DNA from: Sphingomonas abietis
GTDB taxonomy: Bacteria; Pseudomonadota; Alphaproteobacteria; Sphingomonadales; Sphingomonadaceae
Direction of reading: 5' to 3'
Length of the DNA stretch: 64,000 nt
Assembly: GCF_027625475.1 (NCBI RefSeq)
Contig: NZ_CP115174.1
Coordinates: 372,001 to 436,000 of the forward strand
Shown: piece by piece, positions 37,810 through 48,314 of the stretch
Layout of the letters: every line of letters begins with the position of its first letter
Numbering within the stretch: the stretch's first letter is position 1
The notes under the pieces: generated by a model
The model's database searches: none
What the model saw: the letters and a program-made list of their open reading frames with translations, nothing else
What the model was told of the DNA's origin: nothing
Position numbers and translations under genes: made by a program

Positions 37810-40098
37810 TCAGAGGATCGCTACGCCATGCTCCTCGGCCCAGGTCTCGATCCGCTGGCGCAGATCGCGAGGCGCTTCTTCGAGCAGCGGCGGCATCGCC
37901 GCGCGGATCGCGCCGACATCGAGCGAGCGGATCATCGCCTTGACCGGGCCGACCGCGGCCGGCGTGATCGACAGCCGGTTGATGCCGAGGCCGAGCAACG
38001 CCATCGCCTCCAGCGGTCGCCCGCCCATCTCGCCGCAGACGCCGACCGGCACGCCCATTTCGTGGCACTTGGCAGACACCCGCGCGAGGAAGCGCAGGAT
38101 CGCCGGGCTGAGCCAGTCATAGCGCTCCGCCAGCTTCGGGTTGCCGCGATCGGCGGCGAACAGGAACTGGGTGAGATCGTTGGTGCCGATCGACAGGAAA
38201 TCGAGCTTGGGGAGCAGCTGGTCGAGCATCTCGGCGAGCGCCGGCACCTCCAGCATCGCGCCGTAGCGGACGGCACCCGGCCCCATCTTGCCGCGTGCCG
38301 CGAGCCATTTGCGCTGATCCTCGAAGATCGCGTGCGCCGCCTCATACTCCCATGTCTCCGACACCATCGGGAACATGACGTGCAGGGTGCGGCCGGCGGC
38401 GGCCTCCAGCAGCGCGCGCGCCTGCGCCTTCATGAGCGCATCGCGGCCGAGGGCGAGGCGCAGCGCGCGCCAGCCCATCGCCGGATTCTCCTCATTCTCG
38501 TGCTGCTCGGCCTTCATGTAGGGCAGCGCCTTGTCGCCGCCGATATCGACCGTGCGGAAGATCACCGGGCGATCGCCCGCCGCGTCCATCACATCCTTGT
38601 AGAGCCGCTGCTGGCGCTCGCGCTGGGGCATGGTCGCCGAGACGAGGAACTGGAATTCGGTGCGGAACAGCCCGATGCCGTCCGCCCCGGTGACGTCGAG
38701 CGCCGCCGCGTCGTCGCGCAGCCCGGCATTGACCATCAGCTGGATGCGCACGCCGTCGGTGGTCATCGCGGGGAGGTCGCGCAGCGCGGCGAATTCGGCG
38801 CGGCGCTTGTGGGTGATCGAGAGCCGGGCCTCGAACGCCTCCTCCATCGTCGCGGTCGGGCGCACGACGACGCGCTGCTGCACGGCATCGAGCAGCAGCA
38901 GATCGCCCTCGACCACCCGCTGGCGGATATCCTTGGTGCGGCCGAGCACCGGAATCCCCATCGCGCGCGCGACGATGGTGACGTGCGCGGTGAGCGAGCC
39001 CTCCTCCAGCACCACCCCCTTGAGGCGGCGGCGATCATATTCAAGCAGCTCGGCGGGGCCGAGATTGCGCGCGATCAGGATCGAATCCTGGCGCAGGCCC
39101 AGCTGCGCGGCCGTCCCGAGCTGGCCCGAGACGATGCGGAGCAGCCGGTTGGAGAGATCCTCCAGATCGTGCATCCGGTCGGCGAGCAGCGGATCGGAGA
39201 TTTCGCGCATCCGCATCCGCTGGCGCTGCTGCACCCGCTCGATCGCGGCCTCGGCGGTGAGGCCCGACGAGATCGCCTCGTTGATCCGGCGGCTCCAGCC
39301 CTCGTCATAGGCGAACATCTTGTAAGTCTCGAGCACCTCCTGATGCTCGCCGATCGAGCCGAACTCGGCCTGGCTGGTCATCCGCTCGATCTGCTCGCGC
39401 ATCTGGCGGAACGCCGAATAGACGCGCTGGCGCTCGACCTCGACATCCTCGGCGATGCTGTGCTCGACGATCACGCGCGGCTGGTGGAAGACGGCATGGC
39501 CCCGCGCCATACCCTCGACCAGCTTGAGGCCCGGCAGCTGCGCCGGGCCGGCATCGCGGGCGTCCATGCCGCCGCCGATATTCTCGTCGATCAGGCCGGC
39601 GGCGGCGATCAGCTCGGCCAGCACCATCGCCACCGTCTGGAGCGCCTCGATCTCGACATCGTCGTAGCGGCGGGAGGCTTCGTGCTGGACGCAGAGCACG
39701 CCGACGGCCCGCTCGCGCCGCACGATCGGCACGCCGGCGAAGCTGTGGAACAGATCCTCGCCGGTTTCGGGCTTGTAGGCGAATTCCGCATGGCTGGTCG
39801 CCTCGTCGAGGTTGAGCGTCTCGACATATTTGGCGATGGTGCCGACCAGGCCTTCGCCCAGCGCCAGCTTGGTGACGTGCACGGCGTCCTGCCGCAGCCC
39901 CCGCGTCGCGTAGAGCTCCAGCAGCCCCTCGCGCAGCAGATAGATCGAGCACACCTCGCTGGTCAGCGCCTCGCCGATGATCTGGACGACATGGCTGAGC
40001 TTGGACTGGGCGTTGGTGCGCCCGGCCATGACATCGTGCAGCCGCGTCAGGATCTCGCGGGCGGCGGTGGCAGCGGGAGTCGGGGTATGAACGGGCAT
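37810..40098 (-). CDS. ptsP: Phosphoenolpyruvate-protein phosphotransferase PtsP (EI-Ntr)
   Basis: A 762-residue protein: N-terminal GAF domain (about 1-160; SEVCSIYLL, GVPIVRRERAVGVLCVQ), then the enzyme I core. The phosphorylated residue is His372 in SLTAHVTIVARAMGIPVLG. The PEP-binding domain shows GLFRTEFQFL, RTVDIGGDKALPYM, ENPAMGWRALR, FPMVSE, SIGTNDLTQF and GVCGEMGGRP. It passes phosphate from PEP to NPr in the nitrogen phosphotransferase system, which senses nitrogen and potassium status. No transporter EII is present, as expected. Confidence 0.95.
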   Translation of the reverse strand: MPVHTPTPAATAAREILTRLHDVMAGRTNAQSKLSHVVQIIGEALTSEVCSIYLLREGLLELYATRGLRQDAVHVTKLALGEGLVGTIAKYVETLNLDEATSHAEFAYKPETGEDLFHSFAGVPIVRRERAVGVLCVQHEASRRYDDVEIEALQTVAMVLAELIAAAGLIDENIGGGMDARDAGPAQLPGLKLVEGMARGHAVFHQPRVIVEHSIAEDVEVERQRVYSAFRQMREQIERMTSQAEFGSIGEHQEVLETYKMFAYDEGWSRRINEAISSGLTAEAAIERVQQRQRMRMREISDPLLADRMHDLEDLSNRLLRIVSGQLGTAAQLGLRQDSILIARNLGPAELLEYDRRRLKGVVLEEGSLTAHVTIVARAMGIPVLGRTKDIRQRVVEGDLLLLDAVQQRVVVRPTATMEEAFEARLSITHKRRAEFAALRDLPAMTTDGVRIQLMVNAGLRDDAAALDVTGADGIGLFRTEFQFLVSATMPQRERQQRLYKDVMDAAGDRPVIFRTVDIGGDKALPYMKAEQHENEENPAMGWRALRLALGRDALMKAQARALLEAAAGRTLHVMFPMVSETWEYEAAHAIFEDQRKWLAARGKMGPGAVRYGAMLEVPALAEMLDQLLPKLDFLSIGTNDLTQFLFAADRGNPKLAERYDWLSPAILRFLARVSAKCHEMGVPVGVCGEMGGRPLEAMALLGLGINRLSITPAAVGPVKAMIRSLDVGAIRAAMPPLLEEAPRDLRQRIETWAEEHGVAIL

Positions 40099-40170
40099 GG
40101 ATGCCAGCGCTATCAGATGAGAGCGGGGGTTACCAAGCCTCGTTCAGGCCGGCATCGGGTTCTGCCGATA

Positions 40171-41256
40171 TCAGGACGTCTTTCTGGCTTCGTCCTCGGG
40201 ATCGAGCCCCGATTTCCGTTCGAGCGCGACCTTGGTCATCGCCACCAGCGGATCGGCGAACATCAGGCCGAGCAGCCCGAACAGCGCGCCCAGCAGCAGC
40301 TGCATACCCAGCACCAGAGCGGGGGCGAGATCCACCGAGCGGCGCGCGACGGTGGGCACCACGACATAGCCGTCGAACACCTGCACCAGCACATAGACGC
40401 CGATCGCCAGGAAGCCGGTGGTGCTGCCCGCCGAGAAGCCGACCAGCACGGTCAACACGCCCGAGACGATCGCGCCGATATTGGGCAGGAAGGCGAGGAT
40501 GCCGGTGATCAGGCCGAGCAGCAGCGCGAACGGCACGCCGACGATCGACAGCGCGATCCAGATGAAGAAGCCTTCCGCCGCCATGCCGAGCAGGCGGCCC
40601 GCCATCAGCCGGCGCAGGGTGCGGGCCATGTCGGCGCTGGTCTGGAAGAAGCCCTCGCGCTTGTCGGCCGGCAGCAGCCAGGCAAAGCCACGCTCGTACA
40701 TGCGCGGCTCGGCGGCGAAGAACAGCCCCAGCACCACGATCATCGCCAGGCTGGAGATGCCGCCCAGGGCGACGCCGACGGCGCTGGTCAACTGGCCGAG
40801 CGAGCCCATCAGCTGGCGGCCGATGCCCTCGATGTCCGGGCCGCCCTTGGGCGCGATGCCGAGCGCGTTGGCCCAGCTTTCGAGTCGTCCGAACTGGTTC
40901 ATCACCAAGGTCTTGAGCGCCTGGAACTGGCCGATCAGGGTGAGGCCCGCATAGGAGAAGACGCCGAGCAGGAAGGCGAGGGCGAGGATGGCGACGAGCG
41001 CCACCCGCCAGCCGCGCGGGATCGGCAGGATGCGGCCGAGCAGCCGCGCGCCGCCATCCAGCATCGAGGCGAAGACGAGCCCGCCGACGATCAGCAGCAG
41101 CGGCTGCGCCAGCACATAGACCAGCACCACCGAGAGCACGACCGAGACCCAGATGATCGCCTTGGCCAGCTCCGCCCGCATCCGCGGATCGCGCATTTCG
41201 AGCGGCGCGCGGCCCTCCACCGGCTCGGACTTGGCGTCGTCGGATGTCGTGCTCAT
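40171..41256 (-). CDS. AI-2E family transporter
   Basis: A 361-residue polytopic membrane protein of the AI-2E (PerM/TqsA) family: about seven or eight helices, a central amphipathic segment, and the characteristic GVPFALLLGLITGILAFLPNIGAIVSGVLTVLVGFS, GYVVVPTVARRSVDLAPALVLGMQLLLGALFGLLGLMFADPLVA. Family members are exporters or ion/proton carriers; the substrate here is unknown, and a role in autoinducer transport should not be assumed. It starts 14 bases after lepB and precedes ptsP by 72 bases. Confidence 0.9.
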   Translation of the reverse strand: MSTTSDDAKSEPVEGRAPLEMRDPRMRAELAKAIIWVSVVLSVVLVYVLAQPLLLIVGGLVFASMLDGGARLLGRILPIPRGWRVALVAILALAFLLGVFSYAGLTLIGQFQALKTLVMNQFGRLESWANALGIAPKGGPDIEGIGRQLMGSLGQLTSAVGVALGGISSLAMIVVLGLFFAAEPRMYERGFAWLLPADKREGFFQTSADMARTLRRLMAGRLLGMAAEGFFIWIALSIVGVPFALLLGLITGILAFLPNIGAIVSGVLTVLVGFSAGSTTGFLAIGVYVLVQVFDGYVVVPTVARRSVDLAPALVLGMQLLLGALFGLLGLMFADPLVAMTKVALERKSGLDPEDEARKTS

Positions 41257-41270
41257 CAGCGGGGGGACCG

Positions 41271-42161
41271 TCAGTTCTTCGGTGGCGCGACGCGCACCGG
41301 ATGGAGATTGATGCCGGTGCGGTGCGGGCGCAGCGCGGTGAACCAGCTGATCGGGTTCCAGATCTCGCCGGTGCCGTCATAGCTGTGGGTGATGAATTCG
41401 GCGCGACCGCCCAGATTCTCCCACGGGATCGGGCCGCCGAGGCCCTGTTCCTCGATCGGGTAGCGGCTGTCCGCGGATTCGTCGCGATTGTCGCCCATCA
41501 CGAAGACATGATCGGCGGGCACCGTGATCGGGCCATATTCGTCGCCGGGGCTGGCATCGACGCCGAGGTCGATCGTGTCATAGGTACGGCCCGAAGGCAG
41601 CGTCTCGCGGAATACCGGCATCGCGCAGTAGAGCTTGCCGTCCGGCCCGGTGACCCGATAGGCGGCTTCGAGGCCGCGATCGCAGGGGACGTTGGCATCG
41701 ACCGGGATCAGCGCCGGCTTCTGCGCCACCCGCTGGATGGGCTTGCCGTTCAGCCAGACGACGCCGCCGCGGACCTCTATGGTATCACCCGGCAGGCCGA
41801 TCACGCGCTTGATGTAATCGCTGCTCTCGCCCGGCGGGGTCAGGATCACGACGTCGCCGCGTTCCGGCATGTGGCCGAACAGGCGCCCGTGGATGAACGG
41901 CAGCACATGCCAGAAGGACGACGCATAGCTCCAGCCATAGGGGAATTTGCTGACGACCAGCCGATCACCCTTGATCAGCGTCGGCATCATCGATTCGGAT
42001 GGGATGTAGAAGGGCTTGGCGATGAACGTCCAGAAGGACAGCACCGCCAGCACCAGCCAGGCGAGGCCGCGGATTTCCGTGACCCAATCGACCTTCTTGT
42101 CGGTCTTGGGCGGTTCCGCCACCGGGGTTGCCGGGGCGGCGGGGGCTTCGGTCTCGCTCAA
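41271..42161 (-). CDS. lepB: Signal peptidase I
   Basis: A 296-residue inner-membrane serine/lysine protease that removes signal peptides. One clear transmembrane segment is near residues 30-50 (GLAWLVLAVLSFWTFIAKPF). The catalytic Ser57 is in YIPSESMMPTL, Lys118 is in SDYIKRVIGLPGD, and FVMGDNRDESADSR is the C-terminal signature. A long periplasmic insert between boxes is normal for alphaproteobacteria. It follows acpS by 12 bases. The rnc-era genes that often follow in this group are not here; an AI-2E transporter is. Confidence 0.95.
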   Translation of the reverse strand: MSETEAPAAPATPVAEPPKTDKKVDWVTEIRGLAWLVLAVLSFWTFIAKPFYIPSESMMPTLIKGDRLVVSKFPYGWSYASSFWHVLPFIHGRLFGHMPERGDVVILTPPGESSDYIKRVIGLPGDTIEVRGGVVWLNGKPIQRVAQKPALIPVDANVPCDRGLEAAYRVTGPDGKLYCAMPVFRETLPSGRTYDTIDLGVDASPGDEYGPITVPADHVFVMGDNRDESADSRYPIEEQGLGGPIPWENLGGRAEFITHSYDGTGEIWNPISWFTALRPHRTGINLHPVRVAPPKN

Positions 42162-42173
42162 CGTCTGTCTTCC

Positions 42174-42605
42174 TTACCCGGCCGCCGCCGCGATCGGCGG
42201 CGTTTCTATGATGACGGCCTCGATGATGACGAAAGCCTGCGCCCACGGATGGTCGTCGGTCATCGTCAGATGCACATGCGGGGCGTGGCCCGCAGGGATC
42301 AACGCGTCAAGCCTCGCCTTGGCCCCGCCGGTGAGTGCGAGGGTCGGCGCACCCGAGGGGAGGTTGACCACGCCGATATCCTTCATGAACACGCCCTGCT
42401 TGAATCCGGTGCCCACCGCCTTGGAAAAGGCCTCCTTGGCGGCGAAGCGCTTGGCGTAGGTGCCAGCGCGGGTGAACGGCCGCCGTTCGGACTTGTCGCG
42501 CTCCACCGCGGTGAAGACGCGGTCGATGAAGCGCGCGCCGAAGCGATCGAGCGAATTCTGGATCCGCTCGATATTGCACAGGTCCGAGCCGAGGCCGATG
42601 ATCAT
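42174..42605 (-). CDS. acpS: Holo-[acyl-carrier-protein] synthase
   Basis: A 143-residue transferase that moves 4'-phosphopantetheine from CoA to acyl carrier protein. Signature [15 protein letters not shown] with magnesium-binding Asp8, then the [15 protein letters not shown] motif and a C-terminal [22 protein letters not shown] chose the ATG at 42605; an extension to 42629 is not conserved-looking. It starts ten bases after the pdxJ stop. Confidence 0.95.
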   Translation of the reverse strand: MIIGLGSDLCNIERIQNSLDRFGARFIDRVFTAVERDKSERRPFTRAGTYAKRFAAKEAFSKAVGTGFKQGVFMKDIGVVNLPSGAPTLALTGGAKARLDALIPAGHAPHVHLTMTDDHPWAQAFVIIEAVIIETPPIAAAAG

Positions 42606-42615
42606 GCCGCCCCCG

Positions 42616-43359
42616 TCATCGCGCGGCATCCATCAGGTCGCGCATCCGGCGGACGCTGGCGTCGAGCCCGGTGAAGATCGCCTCGCCGATCAGGAAATGG
42701 CCGATATTCAGCTCGGCGATCTGCGGGATGGCGGCGACCGGGGTGACGTTGTCGTAGGTCAGGCCGTGGCCGGCATGGGGTTCGATGCCGTTCTTGGCGG
42801 CGAGCGCCACCGCATCGGTGAGGCGCCGCAGTTCGGCGGCCTGCGTCTCGCCCTCGGCATGGGCATAGGCGCCGGTGTGGAACTCGACCACCGGCGCGCC
42901 GAGGTTCATCGCCGCCTCGATCTGGCGGGGATCGGGCTCGATGAACAGCGAGACGCGGATACCGGCCTCGCGCAATTGGGTGATCAGCGGCTTCAGGCGA
43001 TTATGCTGGCCGGCCGCGTCGAGGCCGCCCTCGGTGGTCACCTCCTCACGCCGCTCGGGCACGATGCAGGCGGCGTGCGGGCGGTGCTTCAGGGCAATGG
43101 CGACCATGTCCTCGGTCGCCGCCATCTCGAAATTGAGCGGCACGGCGATCGAACCGATCAACTGGGCGATATCCTCGTCCATGATGTGGCGGCGATCCTC
43201 GCGCAGATGCGCGGTGATGCCGTCGGCGCCTGCCGCCTGCGCGATCTGGGCGGCGCGGATCGGATCGGGGTGGAGCCCGCCGCGCGCGTTGCGGATCGTC
43301 GCGACATGGTCGATGTTGACGCCCAGCCGCAATTTACCCGGTTTCAGTGTGTCAGTCAT
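42616..43359 (-). CDS. pdxJ: Pyridoxine 5'-phosphate synthase
   Basis: A 247-residue TIM-barrel enzyme that condenses 3-amino-2-oxopropyl phosphate with 1-deoxyxylulose 5-phosphate to give pyridoxine 5'-phosphate. Family signatures are [38 protein letters not shown], and [11 protein letters not shown]. It is followed closely by acpS, as in many proteobacteria. It lies 206 bases after pyrE, with a terminator between, so it probably has its own promoter. Confidence 0.96.
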   Translation of the reverse strand: MTDTLKPGKLRLGVNIDHVATIRNARGGLHPDPIRAAQIAQAAGADGITAHLREDRRHIMDEDIAQLIGSIAVPLNFEMAATEDMVAIALKHRPHAACIVPERREEVTTEGGLDAAGQHNRLKPLITQLREAGIRVSLFIEPDPRQIEAAMNLGAPVVEFHTGAYAHAEGETQAAELRRLTDAVALAAKNGIEPHAGHGLTYDNVTPVAAIPQIAELNIGHFLIGEAIFTGLDASVRRMRDLMDAAR

Positions 43360-43523
43360 TCACGCGCATCCCAAGGCCGAAAGCGCCCTATAGGCGAAGC
43401 CCTGATTCTGCCCAACCTCGCCGAGGCCGATATCGTGACGCCCGCTTTTGCGAGGCCGGAACGGGCGGGCGGGGGGCGTGTCGGCGGCGAGCGGCCCGGC
43501 ATCAGGCCGGGCCGGGCCGGGCC

Positions 43524-43563
43524 GAAATCGACTCACGAGCGTCGCGAGGGCGCCCGCGAGTCG
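43524..43563 (-). terminator. Terminator downstream of pyrE
   Basis: On the minus strand a 13-bp stem (arms at 43551-43563 and 43529-43541, two G-U pairs, nine-base loop) starts two bases after the pyrE stop and is followed by ATTTC. The weak T-run makes it less ideal than the ftsH terminator, but stem strength is high. Confidence 0.7.
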
Positions 43564-43565
43564 CT

Positions 43566-44153
43566 TCAGGCTGCCTTGGCCCGGCTTCCAGGCTTGATCG
43601 CGGGGATGGCGGCCAGCGATTCGGGGAGGGCATCCGGCTCGTAGGTGGGCACTTCGAGCGTGATCAACGCGGTCAGCGGCACGCCGACATCGGCCTTGCC
43701 GCCCGAACGATCGACCAGGCAGCCCGCCGCGATCACCCGCCCGCCGGCTTCCTCGATCGCCTTGATCGCCTCGCGCGACGACAGCCCGGTGGTGACGACG
43801 TCCTCCATCATCAGCACCTTCTGGCCCGGCTCCAGCGAGAAGCCGCGGCGCAGCTCGAAGGTGCCGGTCGGCCGCTCGACGAACATCGCCTCGACGCCAA
43901 GCGCGCGCGCCATCTCATAGCCGACGATGACGCCGCCCATGGCGGGCGACACCACAGCGGAGACGCCGGCATGGACGGCCGGGGTTAGGCGCGATGCCAG
44001 TTCGGCGCACAGGCGGGCGGCCCGCTTCGGGTCCATCAGCACGCGCGCGCATTGGAGATAGGTCGGGCTGCGCAGGCCCGAGGACAGGATGAAATGGCCG
44101 TCCAGCAAGGCATCGGCCGCGCGGAATTCCGCCAGTACTTCTTCGTCCGTCAT
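43566..44153 (-). CDS. pyrE: Orotate phosphoribosyltransferase
   Basis: A 195-residue enzyme of pyrimidine synthesis that joins orotate and PRPP to give orotidine 5'-phosphate. Visible: [48 protein letters not shown], the PRPP-binding loop [14 protein letters not shown], and [21 protein letters not shown]. The ATG at 44153 is standard for the family. It is divergent from the cytochrome oxidase operon. Confidence 0.96.
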   Translation of the reverse strand: MTDEEVLAEFRAADALLDGHFILSSGLRSPTYLQCARVLMDPKRAARLCAELASRLTPAVHAGVSAVVSPAMGGVIVGYEMARALGVEAMFVERPTGTFELRRGFSLEPGQKVLMMEDVVTTGLSSREAIKAIEEAGGRVIAAGCLVDRSGGKADVGVPLTALITLEVPTYEPDALPESLAAIPAIKPGSRAKAA

Positions 44154-44260
44154 GATCGCCTCAGAAAGATTGGTCCGAAGTCCCCGGGAGTGCGGCGCTG
44201 ATAGGCGTCTGGCGGCCAAGCTTCAATGGTCGAGGATCGCCCGTTCCGGACTTCGCGCGC

Positions 44261-44288
44261 TTGAGGCTTTGCACGGGTGCGCTATACT
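44261..44288 (+). promoter_or_regulatory. Sigma-70-type promoter for the cox operon
   Basis: TTGAGG, 16-base spacer, TATACT, in the 200-base gap between pyrE and coxB, leaving a leader of about 60 bases before the coxB ATG. Good match to consensus for this AT-poor genome. Confidence 0.6.
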
Positions 44289-44353
44289 CCTGCCAAACCG
44301 TCGTTCGCGCGGGCCTGCCCGCACGACATAAGACAACGCGGTGGAGGGGTGAC

Positions 44354-45412
44354 ATGAAGAGGCATCTGTCCTGGGCCATTGCGGCCGGCATGGCAGTTAT
44401 GGCGGCCAGCAGTGCTGTCTTCGCCCAGGCTTCTCCCGTCGCCCCCATCGCCATTTCGTCTGCGTCGCCGCCGGCATCGGCGGTTGCCGCTGCGCCTGCC
44501 GCCCGGATTCCCTCCTTTTACGGCCCGACGCCGGGCGTCGGGCAACCGACCGACAGGCTGTCGCTCCAGCCGCAGGTGACGGATAACGGCCTGTTCGCGC
44601 AGCGTTTCGATACGGTGCTGGTCTATGTCATCACGATCATCTGCCTGTTCGTGCTGGCGCTGATCGGCTGGGTGGCGCTGCGCTACAATCGCCGCGTCCA
44701 TCCGATCCCGTCGCGCACCTCGCACAATATGGTGATCGAGGTGATCTGGACGGTCGCCCCGGTGCTGATCCTGCTGTCGATCGCGGTCCCGTCGATCACG
44801 CTGCTGGCCCGCCAATATGCCACGCCCAAGCCCGATCTCACCGTGAAGGTGATCGGCCACCAATGGTATTGGTCCTACCAATATCCCGACAATGGCGATT
44901 TCGAGGTCGTCTCCAACATCCTGACCGACGCGCAGGACAAGGCGACCGGCCAGCCGCGCCAGCTCGGCGTCGATGCGCGGATGGTGGTGCCGGTTCATGC
45001 CGTGATCAAGATCATCGCCACGTCGGACGACGTGATCCACAGCTTCGCGGTGCCGGCCTTCTGGACCAAGATGGACGCGGTGCCGGGGCGGCTCAACGAA
45101 ACCTGGTTCAAGGTCAATCGGCCCGGCCTCTATTATGGCCAATGTTCGGAACTGTGCGGTGCGCGGCATGGCTATATGCCGATCGCGGTCGAGGTGGTGA
45201 GCAAGGCGCAGTTCGCGCAGTGGGTGGCCGCGAACGGCGGCACGGTGCGCGGTGATCGGCGAGGTTCTGGCCTCGGCGGCGCCAAGCCTGTATCGGGCGA
45301 CGCGACCGCGCATGGGCCGGTCAGCCATGCGATGGCGGGTCCACCCGAGACTGCCACCGAGACCAAGACCGCCCCAGCGACGTCCGCGTCGCCGGCCGCT
45401 ACGACGAACTGA
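44354..45412 (+). CDS. coxB: Cytochrome c oxidase subunit II
   Basis: A 352-residue subunit carrying the CuA electron-entry site. Signal peptide ([24 protein letters not shown]), two transmembrane helices ([19 protein letters not shown] and [20 protein letters not shown]), then the cupredoxin domain with [11 protein letters not shown] and the CuA ligands Cys264, Cys268, His272 and Met275 ([14 protein letters not shown]). A low-complexity Gly/Ala/Thr tail of about 50 residues follows the domain. No cytochrome c domain is fused. First gene of the aa3-type oxidase operon. Confidence 0.97.
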   Translation: MKRHLSWAIAAGMAVMAASSAVFAQASPVAPIAISSASPPASAVAAAPAARIPSFYGPTPGVGQPTDRLSLQPQVTDNGLFAQRFDTVLVYVITIICLFVLALIGWVALRYNRRVHPIPSRTSHNMVIEVIWTVAPVLILLSIAVPSITLLARQYATPKPDLTVKVIGHQWYWSYQYPDNGDFEVVSNILTDAQDKATGQPRQLGVDARMVVPVHAVIKIIATSDDVIHSFAVPAFWTKMDAVPGRLNETWFKVNRPGLYYGQCSELCGARHGYMPIAVEVVSKAQFAQWVAANGGTVRGDRRGSGLGGAKPVSGDATAHGPVSHAMAGPPETATETKTAPATSASPAATTN

Positions 45413-45422
45413 GGCACGGATC

Positions 45423-47150
45423 ATGACCGACACCACGGCCAATGCCCTGCATTTCCACCATGAGGGTGGCCATCCTGGCACCGGGCAGGATCATCATGCC
45501 GATCACAAGCCGGCCTTTTTCGCGCGCTGGTTCCTGTCGACCAATCACAAGGATATCGGCACCCTCTATTTGATCTTCGCGATCACGGCGGGGATCATCG
45601 GCGGTGTCATATCCGGCATGATGCGGGCCGAGTTGATGCATCCGGGTATCCAGTATCTGAATGGCTGGGCGCATTTTATGGGTCAGCCGGCGGGCAATGA
45701 TGCCGCGCTGCACCTGTGGAACGTGCTGATCACCGCGCACGGCCTGATCATGGTGTTCTTCATGGTGATGCCGGCGATGATCGGCGGCTTCGGCAACTGG
45801 TTCGTGCCGATCATGATCGGGGCGCCGGACATGGCCTTCCCGCGCATGAACAATGTGAGTTTCTGGCTGCTGGTGCCGGCCTTCCTGCTGTTGCTCGGCA
45901 GCACCTTCGTCCCCGGCGGCACCGGCAATGGTGCCGGCACCGGCTGGACGGTCTATGCGCCGCTGTCGACCAGCGGATCGGCGGGGCCGGCGGTCGACAT
46001 GGCGATCCTCGCACTCCATCTCGCCGGTGCCTCGTCGATCCTCGGCGCGATCAACTTCATCACCACCATCTTCAACATGCGCGCGCCGGGCATGACGCTG
46101 CACCGGATGCCGCTGTTCGTCTGGTCGGTGCTGGTGACGGCCTTCCTGCTGCTGCTGGCGCTGCCGGTGCTGGCCGCCGCGATCACGATGCTGCTGACCG
46201 ATCGCAATTTCGGTACGACCTTCTTCGATGCGAGCGGCGGCGGCGATCCGATCCTCTACCAGCATCTGTTCTGGTTCTTCGGCCATCCCGAAGTCTACAT
46301 CATGATCCTGCCGGGCTTCGGCATGATCAGCCACATCATCGCCACCTTCTCCAAGAAGCCGGTGTTCGGCTATCTCGGCATGGCCTATGCGATGGTCGCG
46401 ATCGGCGTGGTCGGCTTCGTGGTGTGGGCGCACCACATGTACACGACCGGCCTCGACGTGAACACGAAGATGTATTTCACCGCCGCCACGATGGTGATCG
46501 CGGTGCCCACGGGCATCAAGATATTCTCGTGGATCGCGACGATGTGGGGCGGATCGATCGACTTCCGGGTGCCGATGGTGTGGGCGATCGGCTTCATCTT
46601 CATGTTCACCGTCGGCGGCGTCACCGGCGTCGTGTTGTCCAACGGCGGCATCGATAATTACTACCAGGATACCTATTACGTCGTCGCGCATTTCCATTAT
46701 GTGCTGTCGCTGGGGGCGGTGTTCTCGCTGTTCGCGGGCTTCTATTACTGGTTCCCGAAGATGTCGGGCCGCATGTATAACGAATTTCTCGGCCACCTGC
46801 ATTTCTGGGGCTTCTTCATCGGCGTGAACGTGCTGTTCTTCCCGATGCATTTCCTCGGCCGCCAGGGCATGCCGCGCCGCGTGCCCAACTATCCCGATGC
46901 GTTCGAAAAGTGGAACCATGTCGCCACGATCGGCTACATGATCATGGCGGCGAGCATGGTGATCTTCTTCGTCAACATCCTTCACGCGCTGGTCGCGGGC
47001 AAGAAGGCGCCGGCCAACCCCTGGGGCGTCGGCGCGACCACGCTCGAATGGACGCTGTCGAGCCCGCCACCCTATCACCAGTTCGAGACCTTGCCGGTCA
47101 TGGACGGCGGCGATCGTCACGATCTGGGGCGAGTGCCCGATCGCATCTGA
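45423..47150 (+). CDS. ctaD: Cytochrome c oxidase subunit I
   Basis: A 575-residue catalytic subunit with twelve expected membrane helices. Heme and CuB ligand regions are clear: [17 protein letters not shown] at the N terminus, [56 protein letters not shown], and [25 protein letters not shown]. The GHPEVY glutamate identifies an A1-type heme-copper oxidase with a D channel. The start at 45423 is ten bases after coxB. The C-terminal end ([11 protein letters not shown]) is short and basic. Confidence 0.97.
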   Translation: MTDTTANALHFHHEGGHPGTGQDHHADHKPAFFARWFLSTNHKDIGTLYLIFAITAGIIGGVISGMMRAELMHPGIQYLNGWAHFMGQPAGNDAALHLWNVLITAHGLIMVFFMVMPAMIGGFGNWFVPIMIGAPDMAFPRMNNVSFWLLVPAFLLLLGSTFVPGGTGNGAGTGWTVYAPLSTSGSAGPAVDMAILALHLAGASSILGAINFITTIFNMRAPGMTLHRMPLFVWSVLVTAFLLLLALPVLAAAITMLLTDRNFGTTFFDASGGGDPILYQHLFWFFGHPEVYIMILPGFGMISHIIATFSKKPVFGYLGMAYAMVAIGVVGFVVWAHHMYTTGLDVNTKMYFTAATMVIAVPTGIKIFSWIATMWGGSIDFRVPMVWAIGFIFMFTVGGVTGVVLSNGGIDNYYQDTYYVVAHFHYVLSLGAVFSLFAGFYYWFPKMSGRMYNEFLGHLHFWGFFIGVNVLFFPMHFLGRQGMPRRVPNYPDAFEKWNHVATIGYMIMAASMVIFFVNILHALVAGKKAPANPWGVGATTLEWTLSSPPPYHQFETLPVMDGGDRHDLGRVPDRI

Positions 47151-47180
47151 TATTTTGCATGTTTTCTGCTACAGCGCGCG

Positions 47181-47202
47181 CCGGGACCATGTGTCGTCCC
47201 GG
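47181..47202 (+). other. Intergenic hairpin between ctaD and ctaB
   Basis: Perfect 7-bp stem CCGGGAC/GTCCCGG with an eight-base loop, 30 bases after ctaD. No T-run follows, so it is more likely a partial terminator or mRNA-processing/stabilising hairpin that sets different levels of the structural and assembly genes. Confidence 0.45.
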
Positions 47203-47220
47203 GCGATGACTTAGAGTGAG

Positions 47221-48144
47221 ATGACAGACCGAATGGCGACCGCGCCGATCCAGGCCCCCCCGCAGCTGCCCGCCGAATGGCAGGATTTCTGGGCGCTGAC
47301 CAAGCCGCGCGTGCTCTCGCTGGTGGTGTTCACCGGGCTGTGCGGCCTGCTGATCGCGCCGGCGCATATCCATCCGGTGCTGGGCTTCACCGCGATTCTG
47401 TGCATCGCCCTGGGCGCCGGTGCCGCCGCCACGCTCAACCAGTGGTACGAAGCCGATATCGACGCCAAGATGAAGCGGACGCGCAACCGGCCGCTGCCCG
47501 CCGGCCGCATGGATCGCCAGTCCGCCCTGCATTTCGGGGTGGGGCTCGGTGTCTTTTCGGTGATCCTGATGGGCTTCGCGCTCAATCTGGTGGCGGCCGC
47601 CATCCTGGCCGTCTCGATCCTGTTCTACGTCGTCATCTACACCGTCTGGCTCAAGCGCCGGACGCCGCAGAACATCGTGATCGGGGGCGCCGCCGGTGCC
47701 TTCCCGGCGCTGATCGGCTGGGCGGCGGCGACCGGGCATGTCGCGCTGCTGCCGGTGCTGCTGTTCCTGCTCGTCTTCCTGTGGACGCCGCCGCATTTCT
47801 GGGCGCTCTCGCTGTTCGTGAATTCCGATTATGCCGCCGCCGGCGTGCCGATGATGTCGGTGGTGGCGGGCACCAAGGCGACCCGGCTCCAGGCCTTCCT
47901 CTATTCCTGGCCGATGGCGGCGGTGGCGATCGCGCCATGGCCGCTCGGCCTGTCCGGGCCGATCTATGGGGTGGCGGCGGTGCTGCTCAACCTCGCTTTC
48001 CTGGGACTCGCCGCCCGCGTCGGCTTTTCGCGAGAGGCCGATCCGGCGCTGATGAAGGCCGAGCGCCAGCTGTTCGGCTATTCGATCCTCTACCTGTTCG
48101 CGAGCTTCGGCATCCTCGTCGTCGATCGGCTGTGGTACAGCTGA
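47221..48144 (+). CDS. ctaB: Heme o synthase (protoheme IX farnesyltransferase)
   Basis: A 307-residue UbiA-family prenyltransferase with about nine membrane helices. The prenyl-diphosphate-binding motif [25 protein letters not shown] and the second motif region with [30 protein letters not shown] are diagnostic. It farnesylates heme b to heme o, the precursor of heme a for this oxidase. It overlaps the next small gene by one base. Confidence 0.96.
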   Translation: MTDRMATAPIQAPPQLPAEWQDFWALTKPRVLSLVVFTGLCGLLIAPAHIHPVLGFTAILCIALGAGAAATLNQWYEADIDAKMKRTRNRPLPAGRMDRQSALHFGVGLGVFSVILMGFALNLVAAAILAVSILFYVVIYTVWLKRRTPQNIVIGGAAGAFPALIGWAAATGHVALLPVLLFLLVFLWTPPHFWALSLFVNSDYAAAGVPMMSVVAGTKATRLQAFLYSWPMAAVAIAPWPLGLSGPIYGVAAVLLNLAFLGLAARVGFSREADPALMKAERQLFGYSILYLFASFGILVVDRLWYS

Positions 48145-48314
48145 TGCCACGCCACGATCCCGTCCCCGATCCCGAACCGCCGGCCGCCCCGATCCTCGAT
48201 TATGCGGCCGAAATCCGCCGCCGGCAGCGGGCGCGGGCGATCATCACGGCGTTGCTGCTCTTCGCCTTCGTCGTGCTGGTCTACGCGATCAGCATCGCCA
48301 AGATGGTGAAGTGA
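48144..48314 (+). CDS. Small single-span membrane protein, CoxF-like
   Basis: A 56-residue protein: a Pro-rich N terminus, a basic stretch (EIRRRQRARA), one transmembrane helix (IITALLLFAFVVLVYAISIAKMV) and a short tail. It overlaps ctaB (TGATG) and ctaG (GTGA) on its two sides. Small proteins of this layout and position are called CoxF in alphaproteobacterial oxidase operons; I assign the name by position and layout only. Probable role in oxidase assembly. Confidence 0.75.
   Translation: MPRHDPVPDPEPPAAPILDYAAEIRRRQRARAIITALLLFAFVVLVYAISIAKMVK

Noticed and set aside
37762..41382. A 1206-codon plus-strand open frame over ptsP and the AI-2E transporter
   Set aside because: Composition is Arg/His/Gln-rich with no motif, and it runs antisense across clearly real genes and their intergenic gaps.
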